Below, piece by piece: positions 45,399-59,480 of a stretch of 64,000 nucleotides of DNA. The DNA comes from Myoxocephalus aenaeus (lineage: Eukaryota > Chordata > Actinopteri > Perciformes > Cottidae). Each line of letters begins with the position of its first letter. Within the stretch, counting starts at the first letter, position 1. Location of the stretch: assembly GCA_038501785.1 (NCBI GenBank), contig JBAMJR010000024.1, positions 2,052,501-2,116,500 on the forward strand. The letters are read 5' to 3'. The translations under genes and the position numbers were made by a program. The notes beneath the pieces were generated by a model, which had not been told where the DNA came from, searched no databases, and saw only the letters and a list, made by a program, of their open reading frames with translations.

Positions 45399-48300
45399 GT
45401 AAGTGAATTACGCGCTATACGTGAGGACTTTACCTGTTTATCGGGGGCGAGGGGGGCATTGGAGAGGAGACCAACTTTCTAAACTAGGTAGTGTAATTTA
45501 AAAGCAGCGTACTGTACCAAAGTGCGCTCCTGCGCGCGGGGTTATCCTCCTGCGACCACCTCAGAGGGGCATCTCTTAAACTTTACCGGTCCTTCGTTTT
45601 ACCTCTTGTTTGCACTTTCGCCTTTTTTCTTGTTGTTGTTGGTTTTTCTGTGTGCACGGGATATTTACTAATATTTGTGCGTCCGTGCGTCAACGCGGTG
45701 CAACATTTCGGGGGCAGCAACAATGTTATTTAATGTTACGCTACAAAAGAGCTCATGCAGCATTGAAAGGAAGAAGATGAAGCGCGTTTTTTCTTTCTTT
45801 CTGTCTTTCTGTGTCTGTGTGTTTTCATTTCATTCCTTGTAAAACATGTCTCTGTCGGGGCTGGATGTGCTGGTCCCCTGTGCTCGCTCGTCCTCTCGTA
45901 AACTTTCAGAGGTATGAAGCTGCCGGGCGGTTGCATTATTTGGTGTTTTAGAAATAGAAACGGGCAGCTCGCTCGGGCTGTCTGCTGTGTGCCTGCAGGC
46001 GTGACGCCGCCGGGGCTGCAATCAAACCTGGCGATTGAAGGGAAAAGTTTGGTCCCGTTCAGAAGCCAGACAGCGGTGCTAAACTTTTTTTTTTTTTTTT
46101 TTTTTTTTTTAAAGCATCGGCTCACGCGAAGGGGAAGAGACATGCTGCCACGAGCACCGAGCTGCTAACGTTACAGACTTCAATCACAAGTCGGTGGTTG
46201 TAAATATCGCACGTTATAATTCATGTATGTGGAAATATTGTAAAAAAAAAAAAAAAAAGAATAAATCTCTTTTTTTTTTTTAGATGTGGTGAAACTCCAC
46301 CATGCTTTTTGTTAGATTTTGTGTTAAATATTCATTTTTTTCACCCCCTCACAAAAAAAAAAAAAAAAAAGCACATTTACTAGTGCACGGACTACTGGTT
46401 AAAAGATGTAAAAGCCAATGTAACTTTTTAAATGTCACTGTCCCTTGTAGACTGAAGCTGCTCTGCTCTTTATTTCGACGCATGCCTCACAATATTCCTG
46501 CATGGGGCCATTCACAGATTTGGACCTTCTTTGCATCCCCGCGCTTTAGACCGGTGTAGCCCTCTATCACCGTTTGCTATTTTTAAGCACTAAACAGTCT
46601 GGGGTTAGAGGAGTGAGCAGGCATCCCTGCTGAGATGCAATTGTAATCCAAAAACACAGTCAGGTCCTGAGAGGCTGTGCAGATGATCCACAAGCACCTC
46701 ATCCATCTGTAATAGAAACAAAATTTCTTTAGAGACTCTCTTGTATTTTTTGATGCATTGCCGTGTCACATTCAATTGATTAAGCTTCCTAGAGATGTGG
46801 CCTCGCTCGTGTGCTTAGTGTAAGCTTCCTCGAATACGACTTTGCACACTTCTGGTGCCACCAGCGTTTAATTTCACTCTGAATTCACATCCGATTATTG
46901 GAAAATTGAGCAGCTCCATGTGTGTTTGTGTCTGTGCGGAGTGGATCCTAAATGAAAACAGTCCCATGTGGTTTGATGAACAGCAGGCAGAGTGACCTTT
47001 GAACTGATATGATGCTTTAATATTGCATATGAACCATCAGCAGACGCTGGCTTGCTTCTACACCTGTTTGTGTGGTGTTGCTTCCTTACTTTTTTCTTTT
47101 TTTTTTACAACTCATTGAAAGCAGTGGATAATTTAAATGCTGTGTGTTTTTGTTAAATATAGACAGCTTCTAGTTGCTTGTTCAGTGAGTGTGGATTATG
47201 TTCCATGTGTTATTGAGAGAGAAATCAGTGCAGAGGCAGCATGTATTTCAAATGAAAGTGTAGGAGGAGGATTAATAATTTAACCTATAAGAAATCGTCT
47301 TTTGGGAGCTGGAAATGATGAATGCGTCTGTTTTTGAGGCTGCATGTGAATAACACAACTCCTGTCGTTTGTTTGCATGTAGTTCATATATCAGAAACTC
47401 CACAGTATATCTCATATTCTGTAAACCCATGTGTATTTAAGCTTGTGTGGGTTGGCCCGCCGCACGTCACAGGCCTATAGGTATTGTCCACACATAATGG
47501 ATGACGCTTGCCCTCTCCCCTCACCTGTCTTGTCACCCTAACCTGCCCCGCAGGGCCAACACATGTTCCCTTGTAAATGTGGAGCTCACAACAGCTGCCT
47601 CAATGCATCACTGAATTAGCTCATATTCACATTTACATATTCATACGGACCTTTACATATTCAGATACTAAAAAGAGGGCGCCCCGGCTGGACCCACTCA
47701 TAAGGGAGGACACAAGTATCACAGCAGCAGCTCTCGCTAAGAGGATTGATTATCAAGTCATACATTACACTAAATATACTATGCATTAATAATAAATGAT
47801 CTACGTTGGCTTCTTAAAGTGCGGTTGGAGTAAGTTTTGGTCAGCTTGTATGTTCGAAATACAAGAGACAAAATAGTTTTCCTTATGTTCCACAGGATGT
47901 TTTTGACCCAGTAATGTATGACTGTGTGCCTGTTTTAGATTATTATTCTCCTTTTTAAACGGAGTCGCACCAAATTGCAGTTGGATGCTACACGCAAAAG
48001 TCGTTGAAGGAAAAGTAGAGACTGGAGAGAAATGTAATGTGTCCAGAGCCGTGTGAAGGCAATCAGACAACACAAAGGTGTGTGCAGGACATGTGAGTTG
48101 CTACAAGGAAGAAGTTGCATGAAGGGGAGGTGTGTTGTGTATTTCCTGCAATGCCCCTATTCTCAAATCTGTCATACACATTTCAAACGGACTTTACTGC
48201 ACCATTTGGTTTTAGTTTGCAACCTGGTGTCGTTAGGAGTGACGGCCAGCTGCCGAAGCTTTTCAGGGAAATCGTGGATTAACCTGAGAGTTTACGGACA

Positions 48301-49697
48301 GCCAAAAGAAATATGTTCTTCATAATCATTTTTTCTTCACTTTCTCTTTCAACCATAAGAAAAGAGTGGAACTTAAACAAAAGTTAGAGCAGCAGCGATG
48401 AAGGCCTGCGATGTCGTCTCTGTGTGTTTTGATCAGCTCTCGGTCTCACGCTCATCCTGTAATGATGATTTGTGGATTTCACTGAGAAGTTGTCAGATTT
48501 GGTCCAGATGTGCAGTCTGAAACCTAAAAAACTCCACAAGTAAAAGCCAATGCGCCTCTATAGTTCAGCATGTACCTCTGTGTTTATACTGAAACACCAG
48601 CTATCAGCCACCTGAAGAGTTTACAGTCGTTTTAAAGAAAATGTTCCAATACACAAGCGCAGTAGTGTGTGTTTTTTGTGTTTCTTTTCAATGAAACCAA
48701 GTCTCGAATCCAACCTGTTGAATTCGAGACATAAAACATGTACCTCTGTGTTCACAATGAATGTGGATTCCTTCCCCGAGCCAAGGCCTCGCCATACAAT
48801 CGCTGCCTGGTTTCACCGTCTTGAGTGAAGTGTTTTTTTTTCCCACATCCTTGAGAAACTTTATTGTGATCGGACATTTTGTGAGAAGAAAACATTGATA
48901 ATAATAATGATATTATTAATAAAAGCAGAGGAAGACCTGGTGCCCTTGTGACCAAAGAAATTAATTACTCTCTACACTTTATTTTCCCTAGCGTTTTATT
49001 TAATTTATTTTGAACAGGGGTACAGCAGCTTCACTATTGATGTCACCTTATTATTTAGTAACTGGGTCCTCTTTGAAACATGCACTGATGAATCCAGCTT
49101 CCTAATTAAAGGTGCCATTCACAAAAATATGTAATAGCGGGATCAAACGGTTTTTTTATAAGCACATTCTTAATTTTCCAAAAGAATTCCGTTCCCTGCG
49201 TTTGTTTTCCAATCTTCCGTGTTTGTTTACAGACTGTTTTGTGCGATTTCAAGTGTTGATGGAAAGCAACTTCAAGAACTTGAAGTTAATCAGTTTGTTT
49301 TGAACGCGGGGTTCTTTACATCCTCCGCTCCTCCTCTGGCTCCTCCCACGTATTTACGTGCAGTTTAATGGGCATCTTCAGGTCTGAATGCATGGTTTTG
49401 ATTCTACACAGATGGCTCTGCCATCTGCATTTTACCCTTTTGAGGGAAGCATAAAGAGCTGCGCGCTAACATAGGCAGAAACATTGCACCAAAAGTAAAG
49501 AAACCCTCGGCACCCTTTGGCTGACTGCTTTCATTCAGACGTGTCAACAGTCAATTAATGCTGCCTTTCGTCAGCTGCTTTGGGTGCATCCGCACAAATT
49601 TGTTAGTTTTCTCACTTGAAATAAAGGAGACAGTATAAATATTGAGGCTACGTGCTTGAAGTTGTTAATCAGTTTGGCGACAGAGCACATAGTAGAT

Positions 49698-49714
49698 AAG
49701 TGTGTGTGTGCGTG

Positions 49715-49755
<41 letters not shown>

Positions 49756-49762
49756 GTGTGTG
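49698..49762. repeat. Interrupted (GT)n microsatellite in intron 1
   Basis: About 65 bp of GT with three GC interruptions. Confidence 0.95.
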
Positions 49763-52700
49763 TCTCTTTTATTAGCAGACAAGAGAAAAGCTGCTGTCTC
49801 AATAGACAACAGGTACTTAAGAAAGACTTCATGTGTTCCTGAGGATGAACATAGAAAACAAATGATTTAATCGGATTATTGAGGGTAAAGTTCCATCATA
49901 TTACTGTGCTCATTAACTGCTGTGGGAGGAGGTGATAACAAAACGATGTCAGCTACGTCAATATAATCTCTCATCCCGAGTCATTACCGATGCGTCTCCT
50001 CTGCCTCTTTCATTGAAAAGTGAAAATGAGCAAGTTATCAGTCAGTTAGCCTCCGAGGTGAGGGGACACTCACAGGTGAGCGTGTTGATGGGTAACCGTC
50101 ACGCAGCGGCGCTGCTGGTAGAAAGTGGACTAAATGTTTGTGTGTGTCAGTGTGGATTAACCCGTGGCTAAAGCCAGGCGTGTTTACACGCGTGCTGACA
50201 CTGATTTGTTTTGACAAAGGAACTGCCATAACAAAGCCAAGCAAATATAAACTGTGTGTGCAGTGGGAATAAGCTTTAGTGAAACCGCTTCACAGCATTA
50301 CAGGTGTCTCAAACCGGCATCCGAGTGATACGTCGCCGCCACCACACCCGTTCACCACCACAGAGTCAGATCTATGCTGCTTTCATACGATGTTTATAAA
50401 TATTTAATATTTAGGAAATAATATTTAGTGTTGTTTTTGTACCCGGCTACGCTTTGTGCTACATTCAGTGCCCCTCTGAAGACATAAATAATGCACGCTA
50501 CCCATGTTTATTCTTTTGTTAAAGATCGTATATGAAAGTATGTGCCGTAACGAGCCCTGCTGAACCCTCCTCCATCACTTCCTCTGTTCATACCTTACCT
50601 CACCCTGCCCTCGCTCCTGAATTATTGAAGTAACGACATGAAAGTTAATTTGCTAACTGTCTGTGCTTTAGCTGGCTAAACTAAGCCGAGATGCCCTTGT
50701 CTCTGGAGGCGAGCGAAAGGAAAGGGAGGGCTGGACGGGGCAGCCTGGGGCGAAATGTCAGGTGTGTTTCCTGGGGACAAGGCAGTGGGAGAGATCTCCT
50801 TGATGTGTGGACATTGAGCAAAGCACTAGTTAGGCCGCACAAGGTTAGAGCCAGGAAGGAAAAGAAGATTGCAAATGGTGCATTGGATTCCCACCAAGAT
50901 GCCATAAAAGGTGGAACAACGGTTGGCGGTTTATTTCTTTCTTTTAACGTGAAGTCACTCAGCTGCTTTACATCTTGAGCTCTGACATTTAGGCAGCCAG
51001 TCAAAGTGCAGGTTAAATATTCCTCCTCCCACTCAGACAGATCTTCTTCTCGTCGTGTAACTTGAATCAACGTACGTTATCGGTAAAGTTCTTCTGCGGA
51101 CGATTTCAGCCGAGGAAGGAGGGGAAGTGAAATGTGTAGCGGAGGAAATGCGAGCTGTGGAGTGGGCTGCGTGGTTGTGGTTTGTCTTGTAAGCATCTCA
51201 TCTCTTATTCCTGAGTGACATGTGTAACTAGTGCAGAGTTCACAGGGAAGGAATTCAGGTTTACAGTATCCACGTGAGGAGAGAGATGAGGCCCTGACCT
51301 TCAGTTTCCCTCTGACACAGCTCTCCTGTACAGTACAACCCCCCCACATGACTCCTTTATCTACCTGGCCTTCCTCGGGCTTTGCTCCATCAGCTCGCAA
51401 AAAAAAAGTCTCCTCCTTCAGCGAGTTGCACTTACTGCTTCTGACAGAGTAACAAAAGGTGTCCCCTGCAGCCTGGTTTGAATGAGTGTTTTTAAATAAT
51501 GCATTGCGGCCGGGGCAGGTGCCCATCAGTGGGGCAGATAGAGCCCCTGAGATCACACCAGGGCCAATGCTCATGGGAATGTCTGTTCGAATCCTGCACA
51601 GTGCGGTTGGGGTATATAGAAGCTGATGCCTGCCGCTGGGTATTTCACACTACAAAGAGGACCTCGTTTTTATATTTTACACCAACCGACTTCTCACTTT
51701 ACCCAGTACCTGCATGGGAAACGTACACACCCCCTGAACTGGCTCACGGTTACTTCAGTGAGTGGATGACCAAAAAACACAAAGCTGATCATTCTAAATC
51801 CTATTCTGGCCCTCTCATTGGCTGCGAGCAAACCATACAAATGGTTTTTCTTCTTCTAAATCCGGACACTAAAAGGATAAAATGCAAGTATTGTTTGACT
51901 GGAGAAGTTTCGGTACTACCCACACACACACTTTTACAGTTTGAGTTTGTTTTACTCACTAAAACACATCCAAACAGTGTCCTCGTGTTCAACGATGGCG
52001 CACTCTTAATTCCTTTAAAAGTTGCTCTCTGGGCGTATACTCCCAAAAAAGCCTCCAGCGGGTTTCCTCGCAGATCTGCGTGTTCGGGCCCATAGAGCGA
52101 ATCAGTCGAGAGCATGGGAGTCCATGACTCCCGCTGGCCGAGCCGAATTACTTCCTTTTTGGCTAAAACGTTAATGCGACAACATAACATAACTTAATCG
52201 TATGGCTCTTCCAGACTTTCTAAATGTTATTGGATCAAATGGATAATATTCTGTTTTGGGAGGTTGTGATGCTAAAAAAAAAAGTAACTTAAATGGCTAA
52301 TTAATAGCCGGTACTTTTCCAAAAATGTTTTATGCGCACATTCCACGATGATCCCAGAAGTTGCAATACTTCATGTGGCCACTAGAACAGAATGGATTTA
52401 CAGACTAGCCCATCCCTGGGAGACAAAAGTATTTCTTTCTATATCTTTGATTTACAGTTAATAATCTCCCTAAAACACACAACAATGTAACATCAATCAA
52501 AGATATAGCAGAAATGAATAGTGCTTTTATAATTTAACATTCGTACTTTCTTTACTATCAAATTTCTTTATACAGCATTCATCATGAAAAGCTTGATACA
52601 CTTTTTCACCACATGAAATTCACTGCATGGATGTAAATGTATATAAAGGCAGCACATCACATTCACTTTTCCAGACAGAAAATTTTCTTTTTCAGGCAAC

Positions 52701-53618
52701 ACGTAATTAAGCTTGACCGGCTTGTTCCTCAACACAACACTGATCAGTTTCACTTAACGATACCAGGAGAGTCACTCCATTTGAGATCAATATTAAACAT
52801 TTACAACAAGCAGTTTGCTCCTTCTTGTGACTTCTCAAGATCCCCTTTTCTGCACATCGGACCTTTCGTAGTGTTTAAAGAAACACTGAATCCTCTTTTT
52901 CTTGCGCAGTGTGTTTACACTACGTATCTGAAATGGGTGTTGATACAGTTGTATCTGATGTAAGAAGGAGAAATGGAAGCGCCCATAGCATCTAGTTGGA
53001 ACTGGTTTGGACCAGCTGGAGCAGAATATTTTCTTTTAGCAGAGGGTTGTCGGGACATTGATGGGAAATTAACTTTGAGGAGATAATGAATCAGGTTGAT
53101 CCACTCAAACGTCATACCTCTGTGTCTCTGGCCTTGATGCATGTGATCAGCATTACAACTGTCACTCAGACACTTAAAACAGATTGCAGGCTGGGATGTC
53201 TCTCCAGGCTGGTTGGACTGGATGTGGTCAGAGTGAGAGGTCCATGTGTGTCTTTCTGCAGCTTTGTGTGTAGTCCAATGAGGCCTGGGCAATAACCTGA
53301 ACATCTGAGATGACCCTAATGGTTTTATTGCAGATACAGAAAAATATGAGGACGACATTGTCATTATTGAGTTGTTCTTCGGTTGAGTCTTGAGTCGGAC
53401 CCGGCTGCTGTAGTCTTGATCCCTCCTTGTCTCACAGGGATGAGCGTTAACAAGGCAAGTAACAAGGATGAGTCAGCTGTTGAGAGAAAGAGAAAGCCAT
53501 GATCTGGTACCCGCCCCCCAAAAAAATCACACGCTGTGATATGTAGCTGGTTACATTTTAGTGAATCGGATTCACAGCAACTTTCTGCCCTTTTTGCTTC
53601 TTCAGTTAAAACATGCCT

Positions 53619-53940
53619 TTGTTCAACATTTGGGAAATACACTTATTTGCTCCCTTGCTGAGTGTTACATGAGAAGATTGATACCACTCTGATGTCTGTG
53701 TGTAACATATTCAGCGATAGGACACCGTTAGCTTAGCTTAGCATAAAGTTTCCAAACGACTTCCCTGGCTCTAACTAAATGCACCTACCAGCACCTCTGA
53801 AGCTCGCTAATTAGAACGGGTGTTTAAGTCATTTTAAAAACAGGCTCATTGTGCTTTTACGAGTGGTTATGTGTTGGACCATTTCTTAGCCGGGAGCAGT
53901 GACTTCATGGAGTCTGCTCATCTTGTTGCCAGGCAACCAG
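53619..53940 (+). mobile_element. Family D MITE-like repeat, one end plus core
   Basis: Begins TTCAACATTTGGGAAATACA and has AGAAGATTGATACCACTCTG, GTTAGCTTAGCTTAGCATAA, CACCTACCAGCACCTCTGAA and CCGGGAGCAGTGACTTCATG. These form a fish repeat I recognise. The second copy at 56.2 kb has both terminal inverted repeats, which identifies this as a DNA-transposon derivative; this copy lacks the far end. Confidence 0.75.
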
Positions 53941-55260
53941 ACTTTTACTTGCTATGTGAAAACATTACATTTACGTCTCCTTTGGATCAACAAATCACAC
54001 AGAGCATGTCAAAAATAATAGTCAATTGAAAATACATTATTATTATTATTATATTAGTATTATTAGTTATAAATAAATAAAAACATTATGTGTGTTTAAG
54101 TGGCCAACAGAGTACAGTTGACATTGTCCACCATTGATAGAGGCTGTGCTTCGCCATTTCAAGGAGAAAGCACACCATTTTTAAAGCTTGATAAAGATTT
54201 TTTGTTGTTGTTAACAGTATATCAAAGGCTGAGAGTCAACCTCAAGCTCTTCAGCCCTTTGCTACCTGTAACAGTGTTGGACCACGCCAGTTAAATCCAG
54301 ATACTTCTGTTCCTCTTCCATGTAGTACACTATGTGGACAATTTTGGTGTTCCTCTACGGAACCAAAAGCGAAGGATTGAGGGTGAAAAGTGTCCCGCGT
54401 TCCACACTCAACGCTTTGACCGCTACGAGTACACCATCCGGGTACTCGTAGTGAAGTGCACTGCATTTTGCCATACGTATACTTATGCACTCAGAGTGGC
54501 AAGTCAAAGTACGGAATAACGCAAATTGAGATGGAGCTTTTGACTTAACTCTTGTCGGTATGTGAGATTGAACTCCTAATTAAATGCTCATATCACTCTA
54601 CTGTTTATCTGCCGGTTATAACTTGATAAGCCAATAATATTTTAATGACTGGTTCTGTGAGTTTTATATATATATATGATGCATTAATAGGCATCAACAT
54701 GTGTGTGTGACACCTAAAAATAGCAGGAATCCAACAAGCAGCCGGGTGACATCTGAGAATCTGACTTCAGCCACGTCTGAGGATATTTTTCGTCTCCTCT
54801 GTCCGTGTTTCCCTCGGTGTCTACACTGTCTTGTTTTCAGCCTCTGTGCCTCAACAGCAGAGTTCTTAAAACCACAGGGATATGGCCGAGTGCCACCGAG
54901 GCTCTTTAACCCAGAGCTGCAGAGCTTTACATCACACATTTACAACCCCTCCACAGTGTATAAGATCCTCATACTGTGAAATCTTGTTTATCCAAGCGCC
55001 ATCTAAAATGACACAGGGATGATTTCCTGCCAGTTGTGCACGCGTGTTGGACTCGCATTCACGGGGCTACTTGGAACGAAACAAGTGTGGCACATTTTAA
55101 GGATGAAGAAAGAGCATGACCTTGTTTTTTTTTTATTGACTTTGAAACAATCTTGCAAATGTTTTTTGAGAGTGTACTGAGGAGGTCTGAGGAGTGTAAA
55201 AGATGTGATACCTCGACACTGACACCTTTCTCTCTCTCTCTCTCTTTCTCTGTTTTCCAG

Positions 55261-55333
55261 GTTAGCTTTATACGTGTACGAGTATTTGCTTCATGTCGGC
55301 GCACAGAAATCAGCACAGACCTTCCTGTCAGAG
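55261..55333 (+). CDS. ssbp4: SSBP-family transcription cofactor, coding exon 2 (LisH)
   Basis: 73-bp exon between a (TC)n-TTTTCCAG acceptor and GAG|GTAAGA. Its first G completes Lys19, then it encodes LALYVYEYLLHVGAQKSAQT plus FLSE (residues 20-43). This is the LisH motif of the LUFS domain, which drives oligomerisation and carries the LDB1-binding surface in this family. The sequence is essentially identical to vertebrate SSBP2/3/4, with no missing or odd residue. The exon ends in phase 0. Open frames continue past the donor on this strand, but only the spliced product matches the family. The unusually long dinucleotide TC tract (about 55229-55245) forms the polypyrimidine tract. Confidence 0.97.
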
Positions 55334-57147
55334 GTAAGACCTTCTTTCCGTTTGACTTCCTGTTTCTAAAGCGTGACTGTGGTTCCCCTTCTATTGTATG
55401 ACCAGGAATGGAATTCACATTATAAGTTGCTCTGGGTTCAAGCAGCTGTTGAGCAATCTTACTCAAAGCCGGTCTCTGGACACTGAACGACTAAGACAAT
55501 ATGAATACATCATGAGCCAAGTCTTGGCAACACATTTTTATTTCTTTTATTTACAGCTGCTGAGCAACAGCAATGTTCTTTCGAGTGTTTATTCATTTTG
55601 GAGAATGTAAACATGACATCAGTTGGGCTACTAAGTATGATTACCCACCCTTCATTAATAGCTCCAATTTGTAATCATACATATTGTATAATTAGAGTAT
55701 TTTGACATATTGTGAGCATGTGTTGCTGCTAAGTTAAATCAAGTTTACCTTTTTAATATTTGAACCAAACATGACCACGTTTCCCAGGTCTGCTGTACCT
55801 ATTAGTCTCATTTTAGGCCCCTGAACTGTCGACGAGGTAATGCCTCTAATGTGTTGCATCCTCTTCCTTAATGGACATCCTTCCTGCTAATGGTCCCGTG
55901 TCCAGGCCGTCTCCTGTACTACACCTCTCCTGCCCCACTGGCTTTATTCAGCTCCACTTAATACACTCCCCAACACTGAGAGGGCTTTTAATGGCAAACA
56001 AAGGCAGGTCCATATCATTCAACTTGAATACTGACAGTGTTTATCTGTTGTTTCATCAGGTGAGCTCAGTGTAGAGTCACATAGAGATACTGATGCATCC
56101 TCACAAACCCAGATGTGAGGGTTTAATGAGCAACACTGATCATCTGGAAGCGTGCGAGCGACATGCTGATTTTCTAGTTTAAATTAGTTTCTCTCCCGGT
56201 TTCTTGTTAAAGGCAACGCTATATCGATAATTAAATGAATAGCTCGAGAGTTTGATCAGAAGATCTATACCACTCTTATGTCTTAATGATAAAGCTAAAG
56301 CTAGCCGACTTCAGCGTAGCTTAGCATAAAGACAGTTAACACATTATATTTTGTTTTTAAAAAAATAAATAAAAAATTCTAATACTGAAGTATAAAAACA
56401 AGAAGTTGTGGTTTTATTCAGGTGATTGTCCCAGACTTCATCGTAGTCGAGCACAGATACTTCCTGGAGTTTTGTCTTCACCGTGAAGTAGCCGGTAACC
56501 AGTGCTGACCCTTTTTCCACTCTGTATGCTACGCTAAGCTAAGCTAAGCAGCTACTGGCTGTAGCTTCACATTTACAGTGCAGACATGAGAGTGGTATAC
56601 TTTTTCTACATCTGTCTCTCAGCAAGAAAGTGAATAAGAGTGTCAAACTATTTATTCAGTTAGGTTTGCTTATGACTGCTTTCAACCACAACCATTTATG
56701 TTATGTCTTACTTGGCCTGGGCAACAAAACAAGCTGTAAAAGAACTGTCACTATCAATATGATCATTTTTATTCTTAAAAAAAAAAGAAGTCACATCTCT
56801 TCCAGTTGAGTTGAAGAGAGCAGATCCCCAAATCACTCTTGCAGGGAACGTGGATGTATCAATCAGACAATAAATTGGTTGCCTTAGCTTATGGTGGGGA
56901 GGCAGGCTGGCGGCAGGGCGGGGCAGTGCTGCCGGAGGCCATCCCAGCTGCCAACAACCACGGGCGGACGTCTAAAATATGAAACAACGATGGGGGAAAG
57001 CAGCACAGGGAGATCAAGTGGCGGGTCTGCAGAGAGCCTCGCTCATTTCAGAGCCCTTGTGGGTGAATCTTCTCTCCTGGAGATTGAGTGTTATTGGTAA
57101 GCTGCTGGAAAGGGGTGAAGTTCTGGGTGGCAGGCAACCAGAGGCAC

Positions 57148-57182
<35 letters not shown>

Positions 57183-59480
57183 CCGAACACACATTTAAAC
57201 GCCCTCAAACAAGAATTTAAGCAACATCTACACAGACGGGGATTAGAACAGCATACACGGAAATGCACACAAACAATCCGTGTCCACGAGGCATGCATGC
57301 AAAGACTGCTAAGTCAATTTGACGCCAGTTGTCTCCAAATGTTGCGCCTGGAACCGTATATTGCTTAATGATTTTGTTTATTTCAACCACAGCATCGTTT
57401 GTGTCTTGCTGTCTTATATGGTCAGAGGCAGTGCATTTGGATTAGACTAACACTATATATCCACGATATCCAAACAAACACAGCAGCTTGACGTTTCACC
57501 TTTTCCCCTTCATGCAGCAGTAAAATGTCCTTTTACGAGTATTTGAAGAAAGGTTGCAAACTGACATGATTTGTTTTACTCGACTGCATGTTCGGTTACC
57601 ATGTCAGTCAACGTTCTCCAGATCTTTCTTAAAGCACACAACGATCACCCACTCCTGGCTTTGATTTACATTTTTCCTGTAATCCTTTCTTTTCGTTGAT
57701 CATCTGCCTTTTTTTATTTTTCTTCTGTTCCTCTCTATTAACTTCCTGTTAAATCTCCTCACTGTTTATTCTCCTGCTTGTTTCTCCACGCTACAGTGGC
57801 TGAGAGCGCTCAATGCACTGCGACTAAAGAAAGCTCATGAAAATGGACTAAAAATCTTCACTTTCTTGACGACACATAAAATAAATTGCTGCAAATAAAT
57901 ACAACACAGCAAATGTAGAGAGATACACATGCATAAGGAGCATAAATGAACCGTGAATATCGACCCGCTGCAAATCAAACACAACACAATGGAAAAGTGT
58001 GAAAGCAAATTCTCGACTTTGGTCTGGAAAAAGCTAGTAAAGAGGACTATTGCTTACTGATTATCGGTTAACCTGCCGTTTAATCTTGATAAATTGATAA
58101 AATACCACAAGATAGTACAAATATACCTTATCTCCCATAACCCCAAGGCGATGCATTCAAATAGTTTGTTTTATTTCATTTGTATTAGTCTGAAATACAA
58201 AGAGATGCTGTTTACCAAAATAAATGACGAAGAAAAGCATCAAATCCTTACATTTTAGAAGCAGAAACAATTGATTTTTTTAGAATTCTTACTTGAAAAA
58301 TGACTAAAAATGACAAATCAACTATCAAAATAATAGTGTGTAGATAGACTAATAGATTAGTCTAATTTATTAGTCATATTAAACAGTTCAGGATGTCACA
58401 CTAAGCATCTTTCTGTACTATTTGCAGCGTGTCTCTGTTGCATTTCTGTATTTCCAGTGTTTCTTTATGCTGCATATGTGTCGACAAATTGAGGAATGTG
58501 TTTCTCCATTTGTTTGCCTTTCTTTCTTTCTTTTCTGCTTAATCCAGTGTATGTGTTGTTTAAGGCGTAATGATGTTTTCTTTTGCAATGCATAGAGATC
58601 TCTCAACCTCAGCACCTATGTACCTCTTTCACACACACACACACACACACACAAAGAAAAACACAGAAATGTTTCAATAGATAAGGGACTTCTATCCTCA
58701 CAGGTAAACTGAAGGCCCACACACACACCTGCTCGTCTAATGAGAGCGCTATCACCTGGACTCTCCTACCTCAATTAGCCTCTGTTCCTCTTCAGTGAGG
58801 AGCACACACACACACACACACTCATATTTATAGTATACACACAATATACTCCTGTCCCCGAGAGGACTTTGCCACTCTATGCTCTCCCGCACAGTGCAGC
58901 ACTCAGCTCTTTAGCAGCATTAAATCAACAAGCCCAACCCACCTACGGCACATCACATCACTATAAACTGCACTGGGGAAATCTATACAATAGACACTTT
59001 AATAGAAATCTGAAGCTCGGATCTAATGTACAGAAAACAAAGACAAATCTTGCTGCTATCATGCTGCGCTCACAGACTCGGGTGAATCATGTATGTATGA
59101 CTATGTGAGTGCGTGTGTGTGGAGTCAGGTCAGTAGGACTGTGTGTGTGTGAAGCAGGCAGCAGGGTCTGCTATCTCTCTATGGATCTTATCTCGGTGTC
59201 CAGATACAGGCAGGAGCTCTGCTGGTTTGTGAGGGCAGTGGAGAGGGCCGCTGCTTCAAAACAGTCCCAGTTCCTTATCCGCAAACTCAGCGCTGCACTG
59301 CACTTCGCTGACCGTCGGCCTATTTTTCTGTCCGACTATCGCCCTGTCAGTCTAAAGTTGAGAGGACGGTTGAGCAAAATGATTTCGATATGCATAAAAC
59401 ATGCTGGGATGTCAAAATTCTCATTTCCCTCCTCTGTCTTCTCCACTCCATCCTCTGTTCCACGTCTCTCTTCCTCTCAG
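55334..59480 (+). other. ssbp intron 2 (4147 bp)
   Basis: Bounded by GTAAGA and CTCTTCCTCTCAG. Contains the family D MITE at 56240-56650 and CA arrays at 57149-57180, 58629-58653 and about 58803-58820. The rest is unique with no exon recognised. Confidence 0.85.
56240..56650. mobile_element. Family D MITE, complete copy with both inverted ends
   Basis: The left end (AGATCTATACCACTCTTATG, then AGCGTAGCTTAGCATAAAGA) is complementary to the right end (AGCTAAGCTAAGC...ATTTACAGTGCAGACATGAG, then GTGGTATACT) over about 80 bp. The element is about 410 bp and encodes no protein. I saw no clear target duplication. Its core matches the partial copy in intron 1 only weakly, while the ends match well. 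Confidence 0.75.

Larger units (their letters stand above)
45399..55260 (+). other. ssbp intron 1 (9862 bp)
   Basis: Bounded by GTAAGT and a (TC)n-TTTTCCAG acceptor. The first 700 bp are CpG-enriched. Homopolymers T25 (46086-46110), A17 (46242-46258) and A18 (46353-46370) follow. There is a (GT)n array at 49698-49762, a hairpin GTCTCGAAT-n12-ATTCGAGAC at about 48701-48730, (ATT)n at about 54028-54055 and a family D repeat at 53619-53940. A 198-codon frame at 51499-52095 is the longest in the window but shows no known motif. Confidence 0.85.

Noticed and set aside
51530..51600. Second B-box-like string TGTTCGAATCC with a weak A-box-like sequence upstream
   Set aside because: No cloverleaf can be drawn; could be a SINE relic but no SINE body or tail was recognised.
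51499..52095. 198-codon plus-strand open frame, longest in the window, with a CKYC motif
   Set aside because: No family resemblance, lies inside ssbp intron 1, and one frame of this length is about what chance allows in 64 kb over six frames.
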